Part shown: positions 23,510 to 33,400 of the stretch, piece by piece
How positions within the stretch are numbered: position 1 is the first letter of the stretch
Layout: each line of letters opens with the position of its first letter
Assembly: GCA_947044405.1 (NCBI GenBank)
Contig: CAMRHE010000457.1
Coordinates: 291,001-355,000 of the forward strand
Direction of reading: 5' to 3'
Source: Leptodactylus fallax
Taxonomy: Eukaryota > Chordata > Amphibia > Anura > Leptodactylidae
DNA length: 64,000 nucleotides
Notes under the pieces: generated by a model
Databases searched by the model: none
Told to the model about the DNA's origin: nothing
The model's input: only the letters and a program-made list of their open reading frames with translations
Program-made: the position numbers and the translations under genes

Positions 23510-24450
23510 CAACTAGAGTTCAGGATGTTTGGCTGCATGACACCATATTGGTCACACGGATGATGTTTTGTTTCCACATTTAAGGTGTTGTCTGCTTTAA
23601 AAAATTCCATTCATGTTCATGATATATTTGTGGGGTTGTTCCTTTAGCTGTAACTCTCTTCTCGAGGACCTCACTTACATACATACATTACATGGATGGT
23701 CCATTGACTGACTTGCCAGCTGCTACTCTTGGTGATAGTTACTCTTTTATCAACACATTGTCAGAAGACCTTTCACAAAGGCCAGAGTTGCCCAAAAATA
23801 GCCAAATTTCAAAATTATTCAAAAATAAAAACGGTATGGCCACAAGAAGTCCTTCCCGGAAGAAAATGGCCCAGGTGCGTTGTTGGTTATACCACTAACA
23901 TACTTTTCTGGTGATATTCGTAAGTCGGCATCCCAATGGATTCCATTGGTTGAGGTTTTTTTTTCAGCGTAATATCGTCCGACATCACAAGATTCATTTC
24001 TAGACAATTTTTCAAAACAGTAAACTCTTATCAATGGCTTATGAATGGGATCTGCCATGGCATTGACTTTCAATTGTCTTTTGGCCACATGGATGGAAAC
24101 AGAGAAAGACTTCTGATGGACATGATCTGGACCTGAATAAACACCACTCATCTTTAGTCCCTTTTGTACTCCCAGTTCTTACATGTGTCCCTGTCTTTCT
24201 CCTCCTTGTCTCCCTGGTACATTAAACCCTGCTTATGTCTATCTGTCTACTCCAATCTCAGTCTCTCACTCGGTTGGCTTCTTTCCCTGCTGGCTTCTGT
24301 CTCCACTTTTTCATCGCTCCCTGTACGCACTCCCTGGCACAGTTCTGTGCCTCAGCTGTGCCCCCTTAGGCTTCCAGACACAGAGAGACACGAATGTCAG
24401 GCTCCGCGTGTCTGTGAGATATCTCAGGCGAGACTAATGCGTCATCTCTC
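23510..24450. other. intron or upstream region, no gene seen
   Basis: Unique-looking sequence leading into a pyrimidine-rich stretch. The plus-strand frame 24164-24838 overlaps the exon at 24694 in another frame and is composed of CT-rich sequence, so it is not called. Confidence 0.45.
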
Positions 24451-24693
24451 CAGTGTTCACAAACAGCTAACACTCCTAACGTTGTCTTCTCGCTTCTTCT
24501 CCTTTGGTCTCTTTTCTTCATCATCTTTTGACCTACTATTTTTCCTCCTCATGGTCTTCTTCTTCGTAACTCATTCTTTCTTTCATCTCTTCCTCTTTGT
24601 TGACCTTTTCCTTGTTCCTGGACTTCTTTGTATCATCTTTTTTCCTTTGCTTAAGTTATCCATCTCTCGGAGAGTCTTCTCCTGTGTCTTCTC

Positions 24694-24905
24694 ATGTATG
24701 CCTATAAAGCGTCTTGCAATGATATCTTCGGGAGCCCTCATCGCAAGGGTGGAGGAGGATGGAAACGAAGAACTTTGGGTTCTGGATCAGGGGAGGGTCA
24801 TTCACCACCTAACCGTTGGGCCTCTAGTCGACAGGTAGACCGTGGGAGAGAGGGCTTCTTAAGGACACATGGAGTTTCAGTGGCTGAGAAGAACATGAGA
24901 TACAG
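24694..24905 (+). CDS. KCNAB3: first exon of a K+ channel beta subunit, MHLYK-isoform type (KCNAB3 by synteny)
   Basis: An open frame from ATG 24694 gives 70 codons plus two bases and ends at donor AGATACAG|GTAAAC, the same phase and final residues (MRY + split codon) as 17522-17739. The N terminus MYAYKASCNDIFGSP parallels the human KCNAB1 isoform that starts MHLYKPACADIPSP, including Cys8. The end GFLRTHGVSVAEKNMRYR parallels that isoform's KFLRVHGISL...GMAYR. The middle is Gly/Ser/Arg-rich and diverged, and its length is close to that isoform's N-terminal segment. In Kv-beta-1 proteins this segment is an inactivation ball that plugs Kv1 pores, and an N-terminal Cys can confer redox sensitivity. 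Upstream 24480-24693 is a CT-rich probable 5' UTR; the ATG context is weak (C at -3). The KCNAB family is well supported; the paralogue (3 rather than 1) rests on TRAPPC1 linkage. Confidence 0.78.
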
Positions 24906-25559
24906 GTAAACCACCAGGAACTTGTGCCCATGATGTCTGTATAGGAAACAAGCTTCACCATACTAGGAACTTTTTAGATTAGAATTTTTTATTGTGTTAT
25001 TTCTATCAGTGGGCAAACAATAAGAGCTATGGAGCTACATTGTTTATATGGTCTTTAGTCCTCTAACCTAACGTTACGTAAAGGGGTTCTCCAGTTTCAT
25101 GAAAATCAATATATGTAACGAAAAGTTCTGCAACTTCTGATTTGACTTTGTGTAATAATTCTTCACCTTTTTCAAGATCTCTTCTGTCTAAAGTGCAATT
25201 GTGTGGGGCCCCACAGTGGTGGGTTGCATTATGGCATTTTTTTAATCAGTTTCTATCTATTGGGTTACTCCAACAAGTAGCGACGAATATTTTACTCATC
25301 CATCCCCACTCCTGCCCAGGCCTTCCTCCGCTTTGGCTTGTAGAGGGTGCTGCACAGTATATCCCAACTCTGAAGAATGTGACAATATGATATCTGGACA
25401 TTCTTCAGCCCCGGGACGTAATGTGCAGCGCCCCTGGAGGCCGCAGAGGAGAATTGCATGGACAGGAGCACAGATGGGTGAGTAAACTATCGTCTGCTAC
25501 CTGTTGGAATAATCCAATAGGTAGCGAATTAAAATGTCACTATGTGGTGGTCAAGAAAA
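24906..25559. other. intron, includes a truncated TTAA-type MITE
   Basis: TAAAGGGGTTCTCCAGTTTC (25079) followed by GAAAAGTTCTGCAACTT and AGATCTCTTCTG matches the left arm of the 28609-29426 element in order. No right end is seen before the minisatellite. No exon. Confidence 0.5.
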
Positions 25560-26640
25560 ACGGGGCAATATTATGTGTGGAGGCCAAAAAAGGGGGGCAA
25601 TATACTATGTGGGGGCCAAAAAAGGGGACATTTTATGTGCGAGAGTCACAAAAGGGAGTCAATATACTGTGTGGATAGAGGCCCAAAAAGGTGAAAATAT
25701 AATGTGTGGGAGACAAAAAAGGGATAATATACAGTGTGGGGACCAGTAAATGGGGAAATATACTATATAGAGGTCAGTAAGGGGGTAATATACTGTATGG
25801 AAGCCAGTAAATGGGGTGCTATACTGTAGGGGTCAATACAGGGGGCAATATAGTGCATGAAGGCTATTAAAGAGGGTAATATACTGTGGAGTCCAATAAA
25901 AGGGACACAATATTGTATGGAGACCAATAAAATGGGCAGTATACTGTGGGGGACAATAAATGGGGCAATATACTGTGTGGAGGTCAGTAAAGGGGGCAAT
26001 ATACTGTGTAGAGGTCAGTAAAGGGGGCAATATACTGTGTGGAGGTCAGTAAAGGGGGCAATATACTGTGTAGTCAGTAAAGGGGGCAATATACTGTGTG
26101 GAGGTCAGTAAAGGGGGCAATATACTGTGTAGAGGTCAGTAAAGGGGGTAATATACTGTGTAGAGGTCAGTAAAGGGGTAATATACTGTGTGGATGTCAG
26201 TAAAGAAGGCAATATACTGTGTGGAGGTCAGTAAAGGGGGCAATATACTGTGTAGAGGTCAGTAAAGGGGGCAATATACTGTGTGGAGGTCAGTAAAGGG
26301 GGCAATATACTGTGTAGTCAGTAAAGGGGGCAATATACTGTGTGGAGGTCAGTAAAGGGGGCAATATACTGTGTAGAGGTCAGTAAAGGGGGTAATATAC
26401 TGTGTAGAGGTCAGTAAAGGGGTAATATACTGTGTGGATGTCAGTAAAGAAGGCAATATACTGTGTGGAGGTCAGTAAAGGGGGTAATATACTGTGTGGA
26501 GGCCAGTAAAGGGGGTAATATACTGTGTGGAGGTCAGTAAAGGGGGCAATATACTGTGTGGAGGTCAGTAAAGGGGGTAATATACTGTAGAGAGCAATAA
26601 AGGGGTCAAATATACTTTATAGGTGTCAATAAAGGGGGAT
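25560..26640. repeat. 30-31 bp minisatellite, about 35 copies
   Basis: The unit is GGGGGCAATATACTGTGTGG plus AGGTCAGTAAA. Copies are diverged at the left (CCAAAAAAGGGG types) and homogeneous from about 25970. A run of about 8 units containing the shortened TGTGTAGTCAGTAAAG unit (26069) recurs about 244 bp later (26313). The flank ending ACAAGTCCACCCCTGC (about 26757) suggests it is carried by a larger dispersed element. Confidence 0.93.
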
Positions 26641-26984
26641 TTTTTGATCTGCAAATGGGTGCAGTTCATGTAAAGAGGGGGCAAAGTCTAAAAAAATTGA
26701 TTATGACTCCTCAGACATAATTTTTACTTGGGACCCCCAAAATGACAAGTCCACCCCTGCAGAGGTATAGGTTTTTTTTAAAATTGTATCAGATCTCATG
26801 TAATGACTACCTGCGCCTGTATCAGATGGATATTATGATGGGGGTCTCCGCTACTGAATATTTCTATTTACTGACAGCAAACAGATCTTCAAAATGGTGA
26901 ATGGCAGGGAGGCAAAGTCTACTAGTTACAGAACTTTTATACGTTTATATATTTGACAATCTGACACCCATTCCCCACAGCTGT

Positions 26985-27095
26985 TTGAAGAAGTTGTAGT
27001 GTTTGGGTGAATACCAAGCACAGCGCCATACATTGTATAGTGGCTGTACTTGGTATTGCAGCTCAGCTAGTCACATGAATGGCAATGAGTGGCTG
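26985..27095. repeat. dispersed repeat, CAAGCACAGCGCCATACA type
   Basis: Carries AATACCAAGCACAGCGCCAT, then TATAGTGGCTGTACTTGGTA and GCAGCTCAGC. It reads in the opposite direction to 27970-28175. Confidence 0.55.
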
Positions 27096-27117
27096 ATGTC
27101 CCATGTGACCAATGAAT

Positions 27118-27195
27118 GTAGAGACCCCAGAGTATAATAATAGCACTTCCGAACCAAAACTTGCAGGCGAACCTCACGAATATTCGTGAAATGAA
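27118..27195. mobile_element. fragment of the AGAGATGAGCGAA-family element
   Basis: AGACCCCAGAGTATAATAAT followed by AGGCGAACCTCACGAATATT is an end fragment in inverted order relative to copy 3 at 21040. The remainder of the element is absent. Confidence 0.45.
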
Positions 27196-27969
27196 TCTCG
27201 GGGGGTCGTCCATCATTAGTCACCAACCCGGACAGTCCATAAAAATACTTGTAGTCTCTGTAAAGCTGGAGGAGCTGACATGTTCCCTGGTGCTCCATTC
27301 CATGCGTATCCTGGGCTGTGCCCCGCAGTGTTATTACGGGGGTCTTGTGCCGTTTTAGAACAGGTCATGTCTTCTATCGAGCGGAGACGTTCCACCATGG
27401 ATGTAAAGACTCTTTCTTGTATGTGGACGGCCATGACTATAGACTGTAGACCATATGGCGGTGGTTTATGGCAATGCTGCCCTGAGGACGTACAGCGGGC
27501 GAGCTGGCTGGAGGGTAACCTTGGGAAAGAGGCGATATGTGTGTGTGCATATGTGTGTGGATGTGCAATCTGTCACAAACATCTGCTCTCGATGTAGATA
27601 TCCTTGTATAGGTGCGGAGATTATTTGGCGTGAACATTTGGGATGGCTCAGTAAGAGGATATGGGATTTATAGACATGACATTGAAGCCCTGTGTCCGGC
27701 GTCATGTGGTGGAGCAATGGTTACCGGAGCCCGGTGGTCCTGCAGCGGGTCACAGCACCCATCAGGAGGGGGAATAGACCAGGCCGGGGCTGAGGTCCTC
27801 CTCTCCACCAGGCCCATGACAGTATGGATCAAGTACCTGCGTCTTCCACTAGGGTGATGTTTCCCATATGCATCATTTCAACTCTGCTCATACCCTGACT
27901 TGTACCCCAGAGTGTGCCCGGGGTAGATTTCCTGGACTCCCAAACCGAAGGCTATACGGGCACTCTGTC
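27196..27969. other. unique-looking, relatively GC-rich intron stretch
   Basis: About 770 bp without recognised repeat units and with a richer GC content than the surroundings. Several overlapping short frames on both strands are open, but none has a protein motif or splice pair that I recognise. It could be plain intron or a conserved non-coding block. Confidence 0.4.
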
Positions 27970-28175
27970 CCATTCAAGTGAATTGGGCTGAGCTGCAATA
28001 CCAAGCACAACCACTATGCTATGTATGGCGCTGTGCTTGGTATTCAGTGATGAAGACCTGAATATTGCAGCCTCTTCAACTGGCTGATCTATGGGGGTCC
28101 CTGGAATCAGACCCCCACCAATCCTATATAGATGTCTAAGTCCTAAGGAAAGGTCATCGATATATAAGTCCCTTT
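27970..28175. repeat. dispersed repeat, inverse copy of 26985-27095, ending at TTAA
   Basis: GAGCTGCAATACCAAGCACA, TATGGCGCTGTGCTTGGTAT and AGACCCCCACCAATC precede AAGTCCCTTTAA (28164-28175). The CCTTTAA end resembles a TTAA-target element terminus. The left end is not defined. Confidence 0.5.
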
Positions 28176-28604
28176 AATAGGGTCACACTCACAGTGTGTA
28201 TGGGGGCTATAGTACTGTTAGTGGGGTGCATTATTTGTTTGCTATTTTGGGCACCATCTAATTTGGCACTGTTATAGGAGGCATTTTTCTATACATGGAT
28301 GGGGATACGACTCCCGGCACCTCTGCTGATCAGCTCAATGAAGAGGCTGCAATGTCCTACGCTTTACTGTTTATCCAGGAACAGTGCCATGCAAACAGTT
28401 GTGGCAGTGCCCAGTACTGCAGCTCCTCTCCATTCAGATGTCAGGGACTGATGCAGTACCAGGCACAACCACAGTTGTGTGAATGGTGCTGTGTCAGGAC
28501 AACCAGTACAAGGGCCATGGGGAGTCACTTGCTGCATCAATGAGGGGTCTCTGTTACTGTTATAGGGGCTGCTCGGCCCCTTGATAAGATGGGGTGGACA
28601 ATGC
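28176..28604. other. no gene seen
   Basis: Spacer with repeat-like phrases (AGGCACAACCACAGTTGTGT). The open frames at 28295-28543 and 28364-28645 overlap on opposite strands and have no motif. Confidence 0.45.
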
Positions 28605-28608
28605 TTAA

Positions 28609-29426
28609 AGGGGTTGTCCACTTTCAGACCAATATTCAGAGGCAAATGTTATTGTTTGTATAATGAAAAGTTCTATAATTTCCCTTTCTGTATCAATTCC
28701 TCACAGTTTTCTAGATCTCTGCTTGTTGTCATGTGATGTACAGTCCATGGTCATGTGATGTTCAGTCCATGGTCATGTGATGTACAGTCCATGGTCATGT
28801 GATATACAGTCCGTGGTCATGTGATATACAGTCCATGGTCATGTGATGTACAGTCCATGGTCATGTGATGTTCAGTCCATGGTCATGTGATGTACAGTCC
28901 GTGGTCATGTGATATACAGTCCATGGTCATGTGATATACAGTCCGTGGTCATGTGATGTACAGTCCGTGGTCATGTGATATACAGTCCGTGGTCATGTGA
29001 TGTACAGTCCGTGGTCATGTGATATACAGTCCATGGTCATGTGATGTTCAGTCCATGGTCATGTGATGTACAGTCCGTGGTCATGTGATATACAGTCCAT
29101 GGTCATGTGATATACAGTCCGTGGTCATGTGATGTACAGTCCGTGGTCATGTGATGTACAGTCCATGGTCATGTGATGTACAGTCCATGGTCATGTGATG
29201 GATACACAGGTGCACAGATCGTTATAGTCACACCACAGTAATCAGACATCTGTATGGTAACGAGCTGTGCACCTGTGTGTCCATCACATGACCATGGACT
29301 GTATGTCATGGCAACAAGCAGAGATCTGGAAAACTGTAAGAAATTATATTGGAAAATTGTAGAACTTTTCATTATACAAACAATAACATTTGTCTCTCAG
29401 TATTGGTCTGAAAGTGGACAAGCCCT
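28609..29426. mobile_element. TTAA-flanked foldback MITE (piggyBac/Kolobok type)
   Basis: TTAA at 28605-28608 and 29427-29430 flank inverted arms of about 75 bp. Left: AGGGGTTGTCCACTTTCAGA, AATGTTATTGTTTGTATAAT, GAAAAGTTCTA. Right, inverse: TAGAACTTTTC, ATTATACAAACAATAACATT, TCTGAAAGTGGACAAGCCCT. There is no transposase frame. The left half carries the 22-bp array. The TTAA target fits piggyBac or Kolobok; which one cannot be decided here. Confidence 0.8.
28728..29200. repeat. 22-bp minisatellite, about 21 copies, inside the TTAA element
   Basis: The unit is GGTCATGTGATGTACAGTCC + AT, with variants GATGTA/GATGTT/GATATA and CCAT/CCGT. A five-unit order (GTT, GTA, ATA, ATA, GTA types) recurs three times, a 110-bp higher-order period. 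Only one inverse unit (ACATGACCATGGACTGTATG) lies in the right arm near 29286. Confidence 0.95.
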
Positions 29427-29542
29427 TTAAGGGTGGGGCTTACATGAAAAAATTGTTGTATAGCATCACAAATGTTCCAGAAAGTGTGTCTACAATGTAG
29501 AAAATAGTCCGGGGTCTAGATTATAGGCACCACTGACGGAAT

Positions 29543-29951
29543 CAGGGTGGGTTCACACTTGCGCCAGAGTCCGTCCGCCGCCAACCCGACTGAAAATCTC
29601 GGAAAACTGGATAGGAAAAGGTTTGTGACGCATTGCTTAAAAACCCATTTTCTTGAATGGTTTTTAAAGCAATGCGCGGTTGTGCGCTTACACCCTCTGC
29701 GCTGCGGAGACAGTTTTTTTCATCGAAAATAAAATCCTGCATGTCCGACTTTGTTTCCAGCGAAAAAAAAACGGCTTCGCAGCGCAGAGGGTGTAAGCGC
29801 ACACCCGCACATTGCTTTAAAAACCATTCGAGAAAAGCAATGCGTCGCAAACCTTTCCTTATCCAGTCCCTATCCAGTCCCTATACAGTTTTCCGACATT
29901 TAGGTCGGATTCGCGGTGGATGGAGTGCCAGCGCAAGTGTGAACGCACCCT
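29543..29951. mobile_element. foldback MITE, about 410 bp, GTTCACACTTGCGC ends
   Basis: Starts CAGGGTGGGTTCACACTTGC and ends GCGCAAGTGTGAACGCACCC T. Inner arms also pair: GTGCGCTTACACCCTCTGCG at 29681 versus CGCAGAGGGTGTAAGCGCAC at 29783. The open frames on both strands (29542-29850, 29657-30067) come from this palindrome. No convincing target duplication was seen, so the superfamily is open. Confidence 0.8.
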
Positions 29952-30410
29952 CACACTACATAGACTTAGATACAGCATCTCACCAGACAATATCACACAA
30001 AAAAAGGCTTAGAAATAGATTTACAACTTGTACAGTGCTGCGGAATATGTTGGCGCTATATAAATAAAATGTATTATTATTATTACAACTCAGCAGACTG
30101 TATCACACGTGATAAGATTAGATACACAGCTCGGGAGACAGTATCACACATACGATTAGATACGCGGATCAGCAGACAGTATCACACATGATAGGATTAG
30201 ATACAAAGCTCAGCAAACTGTACCCCACATGATAGAATTCGGCAGACAGTATCACACATGATAGGATTAGATACACAACTCGGCAGACAGTATCATACAT
30301 AACAGGATTAGATACACAGCTCAGCATGCTGTTCCACACATGAAAGGATTAGATACATGACTGCAGGCTACACCACACATGATAAGCTTAGATACAGCAG
30401 CACCGCATGA
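29952..30410. repeat. decayed 41-bp tandem array adjoining the large satellite
   Basis: About nine diverged units with a 38-41 bp period and the consensus GATACACAGCTCAGCAGACA + GTATCACACATGATAGGATT + A. It is interrupted by a LINE tail at about 29998-30085. Its period equals that of the array starting at 30411, and the segment GTATCACACATGATAGGATTA resembles the GTATACAC...TAGCCTAGTA part of that unit. Confidence 0.8.
29998..30085 (+). mobile_element. 3' tail of an L2-type LINE or its SINE partner
   Basis: GTACAGTGCTGCGGAATATG then TTGGCGCTATATAAATAAAA and a (TTA)n tail (30070-30085) match, from memory, the conserved 3' end of L2-like LINEs and of SINEs that borrow it. It is 5'-truncated and inserted in the decayed 41-bp array. 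Confidence 0.65.
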
Positions 30411-33400
30411 TACATTTATGTATACACTGTATAGCCTAGTAGATGTATATTATATATTATGTATACACTATATAGCCTAGTAGATGTATATTATATATTA
30501 TGTATATACTATATAGCCTAGTAGATGTATATTATATATTATGTATATACTATATAGCCTAGTAGATGTATATTATATATTATGTATATACTATATAGCC
30601 TAGTAGATGTATATTATATATTATGTATATACTATATAGCCTAGTAGATGTATATTATATATTATGTATACACTATATAGCCTAGTAGATGTATATTATA
30701 TATTATGTATACACTATATAGCCTAGTAGATGTATATTATATATTATGTATACACTATATAGCCTAGTAGATGTATATTATATATTATGTATATACTATA
30801 TAGCCTAGTAGATGTATATTATATATTATGTATATACTATATAGCCTAGTAGATGTATATTATATATTATGTATACACTATATAGCCTAGTAGATGTATA
30901 TTATATATTATGTATATACTATATAGCCTAGTAGATGTATATTATATATTATGTATACACTATATAGCCTAGTAGATGTATATTATATATTATGTATACA
31001 CTATATAGCCTAGTAGATGTATATTATATATTATGTATATACTATATAGCCTAGTGGATGTATATTATATATTATGTATATACTATATAGCCTAGTAGAT
31101 GTATATTATATATTATGTATACACTATATAGCCTAGTGGATGTATATTATATATTATGTATTCACTATATAGCCTAGTAGATGTATATTATATATTATGT
31201 ATACACTATATAGCCTAGTAGAGGGTATATTATATATTATGAACGTATACACTATATAGCCTAGTAGATGTATATTATATATTATGTATACACTATATAG
31301 CCTAGTAGATGTATATTATATATTATGTATACACTATATAGCCTAGTAGATGTATATTATATATTATGTATACACTATATAGCCTAGTAGATGTATATTA
31401 TATATTATGTATACACTATATAGCCTAGTAGATGTATATTATATATTATGTATACACTATATAGCCTAGTAGATGTATATTATATATTATGTATATACTA
31501 TATAGCCTAGTAGATGTATATTATATATTATGTATATACTATATAGCCTAGTAGATGTATATTATATATTATGTATACACTATATAGCCTAGTAGATGTA
31601 TATTATATATTATGTATATACTATATAGCCTAGTAGATGTATATTATATATTATGTATACACTATATAGCCTAGTAGATGTATATTATATATTATGTATA
31701 TACTATATAGCCTAGTAGATGTATATTATATATTATGTATATACTATATAGCCTAGTAGATGTATATTATATATTATGTATACACTATATAGCCTAGTAG
31801 ATGATATTATATATTATGTATACACTATATAGCCTAGTAGATGTATATTATATATTATGTATATACTATATAGCCTAGTAGATGTATATTATATATTATG
31901 TATACACTATATAGCCTAGTAGATGTATATTATATATTATGTATACACTATATAGCCTAGTAGATGTATATTATATATTATGTATATACTATATAGCCTA
32001 GTAGATGTATATTATATATTATGTATATACTATATAGCCTAGTAGATGTATATTATATATCACTATATAGCCTAGTAGATGTATATTATATATTATGTAA
32101 CTATATAGCTAGTAATGTATATTATACAACACTATATAGCCTAGTAGATGTATATTATATATTATGTATATACTATATAGCCTAGTAGATGTATATTATA
32201 TATTATGTATACACTATATAGCCTAGTAGATGTATATTATATATTATGTATATACTATATAGCCTAGTAGATGTATATTATATATTATGTATATACTATA
32301 TAGCCTAGTAGATGTATATTATATATTATGTATACACTATATAGCCTAGTAGATGTATATTATATATTATGTATATACTATATAGCCTAGTGGATGTATA
32401 TTATATATTATGTATATACTATATAGCCTAGTAGATGTATATTATATATTATGTATACACTATATAGCCTAGAAGATGTATATTATATATTATGTATATA
32501 CTATATAGCCTAGTGGATGTATATTATATATTATGTATATACTATATAGCCTAGTAGATGTATATTATATATTATGTATACACTATATAGCCTAGTGGAT
32601 GTATATTATATATTATGTATACACTATATAGCCTAGTAGTGGTATATTATATATTATGTATACACTATATAGCCTAGTAGAGGTATATTATATATTATGT
32701 ATACACTATATAGCCTAGTAGATGTATATTATATATTATGTATACACTATATAGCCTAGTAGATGTATATTATATATTATGTATACACTATATAGCCTAG
32801 TAGATGTATATTATATATTATGTATACACTATATAGCCTAGTAGATGTATATTATATATTATGTATATACTATATAGCCTAGTAGAGGTATATTATATAT
32901 TATGTATACACTATATAGCCTAGTAGAGGTATATTATATATTATGTATACACTATATAGCCTAGTAGATGATATATTATGTATACACTATATAGCCTAGT
33001 AGATGTATATTATATATTATGTATACACTATATAGCCTAGTAGATGTATATTATATATTATGTATACACTATATAGCCTAGTAGATGTATATTATATATT
33101 ATGTATACACTATATAGCCTAGTAGATGTATATTATATATTATGTATACACTATATAGCCTAGTAGATGTATATTATATATTATGTATATACTATATAGC
33201 CTAGTAGATGTATATTATATATTATGTATATACTATATAGCCTAGTAGATGTATATTATATATTATGTATACACTATATAGCCTAGTAGATGTATATTAT
33301 ATATTATGTATACACTATATAGCCTAGTAGATGTATATTATATATTATGTATATACTATATAGCCTAGTAGATGTATATTATATATTATGTATACACTAT

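Noticed and set aside
24164..24838. 224-codon plus-strand frame
   Set aside because: CT-rich low-complexity sequence in a different frame that overlaps the better supported exon at 24694-24905.
29542..30067. Open frames of 102 and 136 codons
   Set aside because: Opposite-strand frames created by the foldback MITE; they translate matching segments of its two arms.
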